This document shows positions 11,103-24,600 of a stretch of DNA of 64,000 nt, piece by piece. The notes under the pieces are model-generated. The model was not told where the DNA came from. It saw only the letters and a program-made list of their open reading frames with translations, and searched no databases. The DNA is from Galaxea fascicularis. Its lineage: Eukaryota > Cnidaria > Anthozoa > Scleractinia > Euphylliidae. Where the stretch lies: assembly GCA_948470475.1 (NCBI GenBank), contig OX419343.1, positions 5,529,133-5,593,132 of the forward strand, written 5' to 3'. Each line of letters opens with the position of its first letter. Position 1 is the first letter of the stretch. The position numbers were made by a program, and so were the translations under genes.

Positions 11103-11187
11103 AAAAGCGCGGGTTGCCAAACAACAAAATGGCCTCCAAGAGTGAATTAGCCGAAATAGTTACTACGTAGTGTGATTCAACAATAAT

Positions 11188-11398
11188 GAGGGTCCCCTAT
11201 ACTTTTTTCGTGAAACGTGATTGGGACTATTTTTTTCTCGTGAAACGTGAATTAGGTTTATTTGTTCATTCGTGATTCGTGATTGCCGATATTGATTTTA
11301 TCGTGAACGTGGACGAATTTTGGGAATTATCCGTGACGCGTCAACAGTCTCAATATTTTTACGTGAATGCATTTTCCAAAGTGGTATAGGGGACCCTC
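11188..11398. mobile_element. MITE with 15-bp perfect terminal repeats and AATAAT duplication
   Basis: Ends GAGGGTCCCCTATAC and GTATAGGGGACCCTC are perfect reverse complements. AATAAT flanks both sides (11182-11187 and 11399-11404), a probable target-site duplication. The interior has repeated CGTGAAACGTGA motifs and no coding potential. Confidence 0.88.
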
Positions 11399-11518
11399 AA
11401 TAATTGCCGTCAAGTGTAAAGACTGACTCATATTGAACTGCAGCATGTCAGAAAAGTATCCTGAATGAAGAAAATCGAGTGAGTTGACACCGAGTCTTCC
11501 TACCACAGGCAAGCACAG

Positions 11519-11682
11519 GCTTTTTTCAGGCTTCTTTACGCAATTGTAAAAAAATTGCGATCTTATTACAATTGCGACGATCGTTCTTCATTTGATTTCA
11601 TATCCGCAGTTCACATATGATTTCTTTCATATGCATTACTCACTTACATATCTTTCACGGGAACATATGAACCCCGCAAAAT

Positions 11683-11723
<41 letters not shown>

Positions 11724-11785
11724 AGAGCATCGTAAGCATTGTAAAAATTGCGATTACAACTGCGACGATCATTCTTCATTTGAAA
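11519..11785 (+). repeat. repeat joined to a truncated tRNA-like unit, copy 2
   Basis: A block like that at 4791-4912 (TTTTTTCAGGCTTCTTTACGC) is followed by AGTGGCTTCATAGCTCAGTTGG and TAGAGCATCG near 11702-11732, an intact tRNA 5' half with A-box. The sequence then jumps back into the repeat (ATTGCGATTACAACTGCGACG) with no anticodon loop or B-box. It is therefore a deleted tRNA-like unit, not a working tRNA gene. Confidence 0.65.
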
Positions 11786-11799
11786 AATTGATGGTATTG

Positions 11800-14700
11800 C
11801 ACTTGGTGTGATGCGATACTCTGCTCCAAATCAATCAAAAACCAACTACCCAAACAAAATCATTCGGGTCGTCCATTTGTAAAATCCGCCCCTCCCCTCC
11901 CTTCCCCTTCCCTAGCCCCCTGCTTTACGTTCGCAAAAGTCACCCCCCCCCCTTCCCCATTTCATATCTGTATTTTATATCACATATATGTATTGAGCTC
12001 AAGCACTCCTAATTTTGCGTGTTCGGCTAGATACGACAGTCAGTCAAAAATCGCGCTGGTTAATGTCGTTAATCCATGATTTGCCAGCCCGAATAAGAGA
12101 GAAAGACGTATGATTTCACCACATTACAGATCAATCTGTCCGCACAAAAAAGGCAATCTGTTCACTCGTGTGTTAAATACAACAGTTACCTTGGAGAAGA
12201 TAGATCTCACGAAAAAACACGAACGCCACTTCCCGTTAAACATAATTTTATTTTCAATTCGTAGGAAAAAAATATTGTTAGGTGACAATGTAGCCAACGG
12301 CGATCAAGCCCCGAGAATTCGTAATATAAGCTTCTTGTCTTATCGTAAAGTTAACGAAGAAGTGAAAGAAATTCAAGGTCTGTTATATTTCAGTGTCAAA
12401 CAGGTGGTAACGTTTAGTGCTTGTTTATAGCCCCATATTCAATTGCCTCTTTATGTAAACCTGAAAGCCTTTGGCTTCAATTATATTCTTAACTTATTTT
12501 ATCTCTGTGAGTCGCCACCATTTCCATTTACTTTCGCACGATTAATACATCGATGATTCCAAATCCGCCACAAAGAACGGCTTTCCACAGGTTTCGGATT
12601 TGGCTAGCATCTGGCTCAAACCACAAGCTCCAATTCAACACTTCAAGCGAACAGTGCTTTGCGCGCTGTTTGTGAATGCGAAGCGAAACGACAACAAGCC
12701 GACGCTCCGTCCGGAATGGAATAGCACCACGTGAGTGCCTTGTATTCAAATTCTAATTGGTTGAATAGGTCCATGATAACTGGAAAGAAGCGAGTTTTGT
12801 AGTGAGTAGAAAACCGTTCCATCATTAACTACTTCCTTCAAACTCTACTCTGTTCCCTAACATCATGATGAATATCGTCATTCACCCTTTCACCCCCAAG
12901 ATCAAATTAGCAATTCTCCCTTCAGGATGCTCTGCATATCCTTGTAAATTAGTCAAGAGAATTTAGTGTTATATTAAGATAACACCCTCCAATTGATAAA
13001 TTTGTCTGTTCTCTTCACCAGTTTGCCTTGCAAAGTATTGGAATTGTGAGGAGAAATTATATGTTAATCACTCCTGGGTTAAAGATCATTTGATTTTATC
13101 AGTTCCAACTTGTTCAGGCTCTGTTCCTTCACTTACTTTCTACTATTATCGATTACACAAGGTTAAATTTGTTCAGTTTTTTTCAATTCAACTTATTGAA
13201 ACTCAAATTCTCCTTATCAATTTAACTCATTTCGAACAGTGACCGTGAAGACATTTTTGAGCTATGTTAACTTGGTCAGTGACCACTCACGATATCCTCT
13301 TAACCCATCTGTTGGAATTCAACGAACCACGTAAAGAGACTTTTGAATCTGAACAATGTTACAAAGGAGTGAATGAACAAGGAAACCTCCCTTACATTTA
13401 GTTAAATTAAACTGTTCCAAAAATATAAATAAAAAATAATTGTCGTTTGTGGGTATTTTTTTCTACAAATTCACGGGAACTGTGGCGATTTGATTTCTGA
13501 TTCCATGGATATACTTGATAATATTCTTTGAATGATTAAGACCCCCTGGAGTAATTCTCGTCTCTCGACGGGAGGCGGCGGAGATTAAAAATGTGGGTGA
13601 ATTATTATTTTCCTGTTAATGCTGGAATAAAGATAAATATCAAGGTAATTAAGTTCTATATCATGGGCTTGGCTGATCGAATGATAACATTAAATGATAA
13701 TTACAACAAAAATAATAGAATAACTTAACATTCTTAGGATCAACCAGGTCCCTGATGCCCATTCGTGTAAAATATTGCCACCCTCCCCCCAAAGAAACAA
13801 GTAACTAGAAATCGTTTCCAAAATTAAGCAGGACCCTGCTTCAGTGCTTGCAATATAATCCGTGTTTTCCACGTTGCAGTATGACGCGGGCTATCGTCGG
13901 GGTCTGCAGCGAGCGAGGAAATAAAGTGTGACTGAATTAGAAAACGAAACGAATGTGTTAAGGTCGGCCGGTCACGAGCCACCTACGAAGACATTCTTCT
14001 GACTCATCGCGCAATCTCTTCTCCCATTCGTTGCGTGACGAGCTAGCCGGTCACGTTTGCGTCTTGCGTCTCCCTCTGCCAAGAAACACGAAGGGTTTGG
14101 CGAAGAGAATGGTTCCTGCATTTTTCCACTGCTACTCGTAACTAATAAGATCTACCACGACGAGAAGAATTTTGGCAAGCAGGTTTGTGAACCTCCAACA
14201 GCTAACATTTAACATCCAGCAGAATTTAAATGGAATTCTAGTTACTCGTTGCTTGAGGGCACAGGATTATTGCAAATCTACCATAACATAAACCAATAAA
14301 AATAACATTTTCAAACTATAACAAAACTATTCACATACATAAAATTTTGCGCTACTGAATACAAACGCCGATACTATCTGAAAACGAGAGAGAATTCCTG
14401 CCCTCAAGTAAATTTCGGTGCACTCTGCGTTAATCTGACATTGAACAGGTTACCTGCCACGCAGGTTGTTTCCAACTTTTCAGTTGGAAGATGACATTCA
14501 AGATTCCCACCATTTAAAAGAAAGTTCGTTTACAACAGGTACTTGTACGTGAACAATTTTGATGGTTCTTGATCTGAGAGTGCCGAGTTCAAGAATTGAC
14601 ATTTTCGACTGGATTTAACCTACAACTAGCCTTTCATGTGACATGCAGGACCCAAAGACTGCCTGCTAAATCCAGCATGCGAAAACTATGGAAGGCACTT

Positions 14701-15650
14701 CCAAGATTCAAAATCCTTAACTTAAGTTATCTTAAAACAAGTCTGTCTCTTGCCAAAACAGTTAAATGGTGAGATCCTTGAGGAAAGCGATATACGCTTT
14801 TCCTTATCTTGCGTGACATAAACCCACGACGATTTTGGATTGTGTCAAGCAAAGGCCTGCAAATAAAGACCTGAGCTAACAATGAGCTTTTTTCAAACTT
14901 CTTTAGCGTTCCTAATGGATCTAAAAGATATGTTTACTATTGACATGAACACGAAATTTTCAAAATTGAATTTTCTCTTGACCATTTCCGTAAAAATTAT
15001 ACAAATTAACTAAATTCTGCCAAAACTTTGACTTTTCCACCGCTACTAATATAGCGTAAATCGGTACCTCACGAAATAAATATTCTAACTTGTGGATATT
15101 AGAGGCTGATTATTAAATTAACATCATTAAGTTTTAAGCCATAGTATTTGAACTGCTATAATGCTCTATGTGATCCGGTACTCTGTTTATTTAAAGGGAA
15201 GCTTTTTGAAACCCACTGTGAACATTATTTAAATAGTCAGCCAAACACCCTTGCCAATATTAAGCCCAAGAGGGACTGGTGTAGAGGGATCCTGCGAAAC
15301 TGCCATTTAAAATAAGCACCACCATAAGTATATTTTTGGAAGACAAAAAAAGCTCTTCCTCGGTCTAATGAGATTTAAATCTCTCTATTTTAGTGATTCA
15401 CTTATTTTGCTTTCTAGAACTGGTAAATAATTGAGCCAAGTTGGTCTCTGATTGGTCACATATCCCAGGGTGGGGCAAACAGGAAGATCAAATACCTCAC
15501 AGGATGTCTCACATACATCCCAGGATCCCCTCCCCATTCCCCTTGTGCTAAACCTTGTGACATGTGCACAAGTGTTAATTCAGTCAATAGAGCAAATCAA
15601 AACTCCAGGAACGTAAAGCTGAAACAGTACTTTTTGTTGGTTTGGTGCAG
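11800..15650. other. intergenic; includes the probable 3' UTR of the PTPRN-family gene
   Basis: No gene is recognised. Frames such as 12110-12430 (plus) lack motifs or splice context. A diverged repeat related to that at 23690-23850 may lie near 12890-13080. The right end should hold the 3' UTR of the PTPRN-family gene, since AATAAA on the minus strand is present at 15186-15191. Confidence 0.4.
15186..15191 (-). terminator. candidate polyadenylation signal for the PTPRN-family gene
   Basis: AATAAA on the minus strand, about 460 bases after the stop codon at 15651. It is the only canonical hexamer I noticed close downstream. In an AT-rich region the match is weak evidence. Confidence 0.3.
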
Positions 15651-18600
15651 TTATTTGGCGAGGGCCTGAAGGATAGCATTGACTTCTTCTGCAACAGCTG
15701 TCAGAGCAAACTCAAACTGCGCCTGAAATGGAAACAACAACGATGAAAAAAATAGGTCCGCAATGCGTACATGTGTGGCTTACTAGACCACGTGACAGGC
15801 GCTCGACTCTCGTGGACAAACAAATAAATAAATCTGGTCTCAGCATAATGTGGCTATACACTTCGTGTAAGCCACACAAAAAAGAGTAATAACTGCACCA
15901 TTCACAGACAATTCAGCTTGGTTTGCTCCAAGAGAATACCCGTCAACCAGCTTGACACACTCCAGATTCATATTTTGACTCCCCAACTCAAAAAATCTGC
16001 AACACCCTGTGTTACTGGATGGGAAAAATAATGAGGTAAAAGATAAGGCCAGCTTTTATTTCTGGAGAGCTAACCCTTGCTCTCAGAAATTTGAGGAAAG
16101 ACGCCAATTCTTGAAAATGTCCTCTGACATTACACAAATCTTTAACGTAAAGAAGCTAGACAGATTAAACTGCAAAAAAATAATAATAATAATACAATTT
16201 GAGTATAAAAGGTGTTGTCTGCTTACCTTGGTTTTTACCATTGATGGTCGCTGGTCACGCAGATGCTCTACTGTAGCAGCAATGTCAATTTCTTTAGCAC
16301 CTGTTGAGCAGAAAAAAAAAACCAGAAAATTACACAGATATCATCTCTGTATAACTACTATCATACTGGATAAATGTCTCTTTATTAACTCCTTTCCAGT
16401 CCCACTCTGCCATGAAGGGTGAAAAAGGCCACAGATAAATATGGTAATTGGATAATAAATAAAAGGCCTCCAAAAGACATTCCATTAAGGGGGCACCATG
16501 GGTCAATTATAGGGAAGATGGGGTGAACCGACATAAACCACCTACTCTACTAATGGGTTCAGGGGTACCTTGTTGTGGTGGCATGTGTCTTGGTAAGCTG
16601 AAAACCACTCATTGGACGCTAAGGCCACATGGTAACAGGCATTACCCCTTAAATCTACCAAATAAAGTTTGACTCCGAGCATTAGCAACTATGGACAGCT
16701 GTTTCAGCCTTCTTAGTCCTCATAAGCACGGCATAGCTAATACCCAGGCTCAAGTACATGTACCCACCCGAGCAGAAGTCATCAAGTTACATGTTGTCAT
16801 TGTGCAATGTATACTTACCCCTCATCATTTTGTTTAACACCATGTCAATCAGAATGTAAGTTCCAGTCCTTCCAACTCCTCCACTGCAGTGCACGACAAC
16901 AGGAGAGGCTCGTCCCCTAAAGCACTTGTTCACTTTTCTGCAAGAGCAAATAGGTACAGTGTGTATTTGTTAAAGGGAGCATTCTAGAGTTCTACAATGC
17001 AAAGTCCAGACTCCAGCTACAATGAAAAGTGTACACATCATTACGATAGCTTAAAAAGTAACTAAAACTCCCTCAGAAGTTGACTTTAACCTCTTAAGAC
17101 AAAGCAAACTATGGCGATAGAGAAAACCTTTTCAGCTGAAAACTGTATTTTACTATACTATCACAAATTTGTCACTCTTTCCTTGTAAACTATACACTAC
17201 AAGTTGCTTGTCAGTATCACAGTTCTCAAAAAACTGACCCAATTGGGATTGATGTATGAAAGCATCCCCAGTTAAAAAATAATGTTAGAAAACTTATTGT
17301 AATGACAATTCCACCAGCTGCAGTGGGTTCTCCTTAGTTGTAATATTAACATGAGTTGCCTTGGTTTGATGCACTGTCATCCATGGCAACTAACACAGTT
17401 TTCAAGCAGTTTCTCACCGTCTGAATTCCAGAAGAGGCTTTGGTGATAAGGGGACGTTCAGATCAGGCCAAGATAAGAAATGGAACTGAGTCACTGTTCT
17501 TGTTTCACTTGTCTGTGAAAAACGAGAGTCCAAAGTAAATTCAGAAATGCAAAAAAAAAAAAAGGTGTTGAAGTACATGGCCGAAGCCTTCTACTGATCA
17601 GGGAGCTTTCACAACCATAACGCCTACTTGTAACACCCATGAGAGGTGTTAAAGGTTACAGGTTCAATGAAGAACTCTTTAAAATAATGGCAAATTATTG
17701 CAGACTGTCGAAACCGTCACAAGCAATAATTATAAGCTCAAGTGACCATCTGTGGTGTGTCAGGTTACGTCTGCATAATATTATTTCACTGAGCTTGAAG
17801 ATCACAACTTAAATTTTCATTTTAATAATGACAATAATAATAATAATGAATGTCTCTCTTTCTCACAGGATAAAATTTAAATATCTTATGTTACACATTT
17901 TCAAAAATATACCAATAAATAGTGGGGAGAAATAGAGTTCTAAAGTGTGACGTCACAAAAAATTAAATTTGTGAAATTATGGGATTGGGTGCCATTTTCG
18001 AATGGAGTATCCTTAAAAAAGGGTTGTTGCCAAAAATTAGCTCTTAATTGTAATTCCCAGCCGAAGTAAAAAGGATTGAAATTTGATACTGTCCCATATA
18101 AATCCTTCTAATTATGAGTCGGTTCTAAACTGAAGGAACTGAAACAAATTTTGAAGGGTTTGTATGGGATGCCATCAAACTTTGATCCCTAATATCTCTA
18201 CCGGGAATTGCAATTCGGAGCTAATTTTTGGGATGAGGGCGTCTTTTAGGATGCTCTATAAGAGTATGGCATCATATCCCATAATTTCAAGAAATTTATT
18301 TTTGTGACGTCATCACTTTAGAACTCTATTACTACAATATCAAGTAAATTCATCTTATGTGATCCTGTCCTTAATTCTTGTGACCACTCTGTTTTATAAA
18401 ACGTTGATATTACAAGGAGAAATTTGATGCTGATCACCTTCAGGGTTTCAAGGGATAAGATACATACAAGACAACTATGATGCATTGAGACAATCATACA
18501 GGAAGGTTCCTCCAGATGCATAATGCAGCTAGAGTCCATATATATCTATCAAACATATAACAAGGCCATAAACAGGCTACACTTGTCCCAAACAGAGAAA

Positions 18601-21600
18601 GAGTCATTACTAGTAGCCAAAGTCTTACCTGCAGATTCTTCAAGTAAAAGCTTCTGACCAAATAATCTTCACACCATATATGCTCTGAGACAAGATGAAC
18701 CTAAAAAGGAAGAGAAAACTTTATCATAAAACTTCCTTTGATGTAATCATGTTAGCCTGATAACAAGAATTCAATAAGTTCAATTCGAGAAAATATCCAA
18801 TCCTTCCCTACAGAGCCATGGTCAGTGGAAATTCTAAGGGGGAGAGAAGGGGTGGCAAGTTTTTAAAGGAAAGAATGGAGGGGAAGGAACAAACCAAAAA
18901 CCCCCTCTGTGGAGGGGGGTAGGGTGGGGGGGGGGGTTGGGTATGGATATTACCTGGAACCACGCAATTAATTTGTAGTTTGCTTACCTCATAAATTCTG
19001 TATGTGATGATTGGCTGCTGCTCTTCAGGCCAGTAACGGTGGCACTGTGGCTAGAAAATGGATGGAAACAACTTGATTTTAAAAACGTCTTCCTAATCAT
19101 GCTATGTTTACTTTGCTAGTTAATCCTCACCAATCCAAGATCAGAGAGCTTTGTCAAGTTGACAATCACAACAACACCTTGCTCCCACACCATCTGAAAA
19201 GGAACAGACAAGAGTGTTCCAGACTGTAACAAATAATACAAATGAAAACAACAGAGTTGAGAATCCCAACTGGTGGGAGGCAGACCAGTTGGATATTTAC
19301 AAAGATGGCCGCAGAGTTGAACCAGGCACTTACCCAGAACACAACCAGCTAGTGGCCAGAGCAGGATTTGAACCCAGGTTACCCCACCGCCCTAAACCAC
19401 TTGGCCATCCTGCTGCCTATGTTTAGGCAGGCCTCCTATGTTTTCCTCTACTGCACACTTGATCGGAGATAAATGGCTTTCAACATCCAAAAGAGGAAAG
19501 TTGACTCTAGGCTGTGTTCTTAGAAAAGAAGTTGGGAGCCCATAACCTCTAAACCCTTGAGATCCAGGGTGCCCAGCAAATACGTTTGGTGCAAAAACCA
19601 ATATTTTCTGGTTGCCCAAAGGCAAAAGTAAGTGGGCCCTGCTAGAACACAGCCCTGTGACTTAGTTTCTCAATGGCATTCAATCTGTTCAGTTTTTTTA
19701 ACTCCCAATCTAACTTTTTTTTTAATTATTGGAATTTCGTTTGTGTTTGGGTGTTATTTTTGTTGATTTCTTTTTGTTTTTTCTCTTTGACTTTTATTTT
19801 GCAAAATAATTTAAACTGGCATGAGCTCTCTTGATGAGAAATTTGTGTTCTTAGAAAAAGTGCCACACTAAAAATATGTTTCAAATAAAAGGGTGCATCC
19901 AAAGTATATTGAAGACTTGAACAGCTCTCAAGAGAGATAACAAATCACCTATTCATTACAAACTCTGACCTTTTCATGCCATTCAAAGTTTGATGGTGCA
20001 AATTTCTATCATTTGAAGTTGCTACCCCCAAAAAACGTTTCAGGAGAAAAAGAGAGTACTGCATTATACTCTCTGTCAGTTAACCTCCTGACATAGTGTC
20101 CTTACCTGCCAGAAATCTGATACAGTCTGAGCCAGGGGTCCCTGTGTTGCTATGTAAGAAGGATTCTTTGGATCATGGTCCATCTGTGGTGTCAATCAAA
20201 AAAGATGAATGTTACTAACAATAAAATTGTGTTTTATCTTCAGTTGATAAACTTGTAGTGTATAGATACAGTCATGTATGGTTCTGTGAATCACTCCATC
20301 TTATGATTTAGAAGAACTTGTAGATGCTCAAGATTGCAGCAACTGAATAATTTCCAAGTACATGTAAGTACAAAATGTCTGAGAATTCTAAAATTCAACA
20401 AGAAATAAACTCTTCTTCGTAACAGTTATCACCAAATTTGCTACTCTGTCTACCAGGATTTGTCTAAATAAAACTGTAAAAAAAATTCCATGTTTTACAG
20501 CAGCAGAATTTAGAGGTATCCCCCAGTTTATGATTTTCTTGTTTTACCAACTTTAGGTTTACAGGTCCAGGGGTTTCAATAAGTTCTGAAATAGCCGTCT
20601 GAGCTTGCTATAGTAAGCGGCGACCTGATTCATTTTTTTCCAATCATTTTAGTGAAATCTTGACAAAGTAGGCAGTGGTGAGAGGTAAATTCTGACAAAC
20701 TAGGCGGTGATTTTCGCTGGTTGCCGGCTTCTAATGAAACCCCTGCAGGTCTGTTTACCAGTGGATGTTATATTATTTTGCAAAGGATTTTTTTTCTGAA
20801 ATTTGTCTACCTTGAAGAAAACAAAATAAACTACACAGTGACAGAAACTCACTCAGAAAGCAAAGGCCTGATCTGCTCAATTACAGTGCGACGCGCCTTA
20901 CTATGGCCACCCAACAAACATTTTTACAAGTTAGCCAATCAGGCTATGCGAATTTGATTGACCGACACGCCTCCATTTGGTTGTTGCGTGTTAAAACTTT
21001 GCATACCTTGATCAGTGGCTAACTTGTAAAAATGTTTGTTGGGTGGCCATAGTAAGGTGCATCGCACTGTAAAGCATGTATGATAAACTTACAATGTAGC
21101 TTGCATTGATGTAATCGGTTCCAGTAGCACTTGCGGTCTCCTTCAACAGAACCCTGTTATGGTCATCTGCAGGACATTGCAATACAACATGACCACTTTG
21201 CACAAAGCAGAAATAAATTAAAACAGAAACTGGCTACTAGAAAAGCATTAAGTTGAAATTTTGAAATAACTAAAATTAATTGCAAAACATCAAATTACAT
21301 ACATGGCAGAACATCACTGTAACGATTCTTGCGAGCATTCTTCTCCAATTTTCCAATTTCTCTACTATTAGGTTCAGCCTCATATGTTTTCAGAGCCTAA
21401 AATATAACAAAATGAACTGTCAACAAAAGAATTAGATGTATCTTTTTTCTAAAGACCATGGAGTTGTAAAAATAAGAGATAAAAAGAGATGACAACATGT
21501 ACAGTGATGACATATATTTCTTCAAGGCCCAGGCAACTAGCCAGAGTTTGAACTTCCAAGGATTTTAAAAAAAAGAAATACATGTAATAGATGTGGACTT

Positions 21601-24600
21601 CAGGGCATGAAAAAGTTGGCAGACAAGTATTAGGAATGAGAATTTTTGTCTTCTCTTAATGTTAATTTGTTCCTAAATTTGACAGAACACAGAACGTGAT
21701 CAAGAGCGGGATGTTAACTACACTGAGCACTTGCCTCCCATTCTTTGTTCAGTCTGTCCTTGTTCTGAAGGTGATCTTCCATGTAGGACTGAAAAGAAGA
21801 AATCCTATTTAGTTTAAAAATGTTCCATTCCTTAGAAAATACCACAACGCAGAGAAGTACCGAAAAAAAAAATCCACAGTGGAGGACAATTTTTTCCTAA
21901 ATCAACAGAGTTTCTATAAAACTGGGTCCCAAGAGCAAAAGTTTTCAAAAGAAAGTATGACACAAAATGGTAATTTCTAGAGGGGTGAGGTTCAATCACA
22001 TATGCCATTACGCGGCTGACAACTCTAACAAACTCTGTTTGAGCAACACTATGGGTAATTTTGAGTCCTCTCAGAAATTTGCAAGATACTCCCTATTTTT
22101 CCAGTGACAGTCTTGTGAAAGTGTCAAGCTGCTTTTTTTTTACAGCAATATCGCATACTGTCATAATTTCCAGAAAAATTCCTGAGCCTCCTGATACCCA
22201 GCAAAATCTCCAGATTCATGGAAGAATTTTGTTTTTCTCCCAAAATAGGCCTTGTTAGAGTTGTCACCCCCTATATGTAGGCCTTTGATGGCATGTGCAG
22301 AAACATTCTGAGACAATACATCTTGAAGACCAAAGGACACATGGAACACAAAAGGAATAGGAGATGTCTGCAGGGAATCACCAAATCAGTGTGAGTTACA
22401 CACCAAAACAACATGCCCAGTAGAAATGTCCATGTTGGGAACCACAGGCTCTTCACTCCTGAAATGAGTGAAAGAAAGCAAGCATTATTTGTTTTAATTT
22501 ATAATATGGTTGGGGTTTATAGCCATTACTTGTAACACATGCTCTGATTGGCTAATTGAAGGGCTCAGTGGAAGAAAGGCGTAAGTGACGATTTTGACTA
22601 TTTTTTAAATGCCCAAATGAGTTGGATTTTTGCATGTGGCCTTTGATTCAGTAGAAAAACATTACTCTGTGTTTTTTGCTCAAATTTCTGCTTTATTTTC
22701 AAGAAAACCATATGCAAAACACACGTCAGCGTTCTTATTGTTAGGGTATTAATCTCCTGTAATGCCCACGAGTTGATTATGAATTTGAAAAATGAAAAGA
22801 AATTACTTTTATCTGTTTTTTAAGCCATTATGCTAAACAACTTTTTAGCCTCAAACATTTGGTCTTTATGGCAAAATCTCAAACCTCAGCCTTGCTATTT
22901 TGACCTCGCTATTGCTCAATCAATATGGCAAGGCCTCAGTTTGAGATGTCCCTGAAAAGACCTCACTCTTGGTTAATAAGTAGTTATGAAAACCTTGATA
23001 CATTAAACATCATGTGGAAGACAATTTACTGCAACTGTGAACGTGACTTGGGCTTTCCTTTGGCAAGTGTTAAAGTTGCGCACACAAGTTTGAAGTTTTT
23101 CCAGATCTTTATATTTCCCCACAGAATAAACTTTTCTCTTGTTCATTTGCATTCAATCTCTTAAAAGCACAAATAAAGTTAGAGAGCCACAATGCTCTCA
23201 AGATCCAAAACCCCAATCATGACAAGGAAGCTGCCAGTTTTCAAGACTTTACAGAAAATGCCTAAAGTCTGACAAAAGCCTACCACACTTATCACAGCAT
23301 CTTACAGAAAGCACTGTGGTTGGCTAGTATTCTCTGACAAGACCTTTCATGACCTGCCAACAGTGGTTAAATGATAGCATTCTATTATATTGTTACTTTG
23401 TCATACCATGAGTACTTTGGAGCACGTCCAGAGCCCAACCCCTTCTCTTTTTCCGCATGTTGCAAGGGCGTGGTACTGACAGGTCCACTATCCCAGCCCT
23501 GAGAAGCACGCAGTTGACGACACAATTCCTGTAAAACATTCATGAACAGGTGTTGAGAGAACTGTCCTACTTCAAAATTCATCCTTTAGGAGTCGTCACA
23601 ACAATGATTACGATAACGAGGAAGACAAAATGGAGGAGCAGAAGGAGGAAAGTTTATTTAGAATAAGGCAACATTGACACTTTAAACCCTAAGAGTGATC
23701 AGTATCCAATTTCTCCTTGTAATATCAATGCCTTATAAAACAGAATGGTCACGAGAATTAAGGACATGATCCCACAGAATGAATTTGCTTGATATTTTAA
23801 CAACTTCTCCCCACTACTTCTATAGAAAATGTGTAGGGGCAACAAATGAGAATTCATATTTTGATCTTTGGACTGAGCGCAAGTAACAAAGGACTGCTGC
23901 GAAGCAAGTGCAAGTGGTCAGTGAAAACAATTAGCTTCTCAGAGAATACTTATTTTTTGAGAAATTAAGGAAGGAAATTAAGAGAATTAAGATTATCAAC
24001 TTAATTGTGTTCAGTGCTGAATATACTGAATAGACCCTTAAATCATCATGCAATCCAAAGTTCATTTTACCTGGTAATCTGCCGCTGCTTCCTGGCCAGG
24101 GAGAGTGACAGGTTTAAAGCTCTTTGCTTCGTTGTGTCTAAAAAGGAAATCCCAACCTATGGTTAACTACTAACAACGGACAGAAACAACAAGTGACATG
24201 GCTCTGAAAAGAGGTGACAATCTTCTCCCAAAACAACGACAACCGACAGAAATTGTCAGAAAAGCATGATAGTTTGCGACAGGGACAATTCATTTTTATT
24301 CCTCTTTGGTTTCTTTACAACAGTGACATTTGTCCCTGATGAAACAAGCAGCAGTCAGAGTCATGAAACAGCAACAAAGCGATACCAAACCACTCCTTGA
24401 ATTGCTTTATCAATCCAAACAGAGGAAGACAACAATCCTCACCTTCTCATCATGAGATATATTGCCACAGCAGTTAATACAATTCCTGTCACACAACCAA
24501 CGACAATGACAGTAATAAGGAAATACTTGGGCTGTTGGGTTTCTACTGATCTCTTGGGATGTTTGCCGGTAGTTTTCCCATTTTGGTTCTACAAGTAAAA

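Noticed and set aside
10914..11150. 78-codon plus-strand frame over the TEX12-like upstream region
   Set aside because: Overlaps the E2F-type site and GC-rich patch and has no domain; better read as promoter DNA.
11129..11170. Plus-strand ATG in a good context (MASKSELAEI), as if a divergent gene started here
   Set aside because: Stops after 13 codons, no convincing donor, followed at once by a MITE.
11702..11732. Possible tRNA gene
   Set aside because: Only the 5' half is present; no anticodon arm or B-box.
12110..12430. 106-codon plus-strand reading frame
   Set aside because: No recognisable motif and no supporting exons nearby; chance frame likely.
16009..16422. 137-codon plus-strand frame
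   Set aside because: Antisense to PTPRN-like exon 22 and introns.
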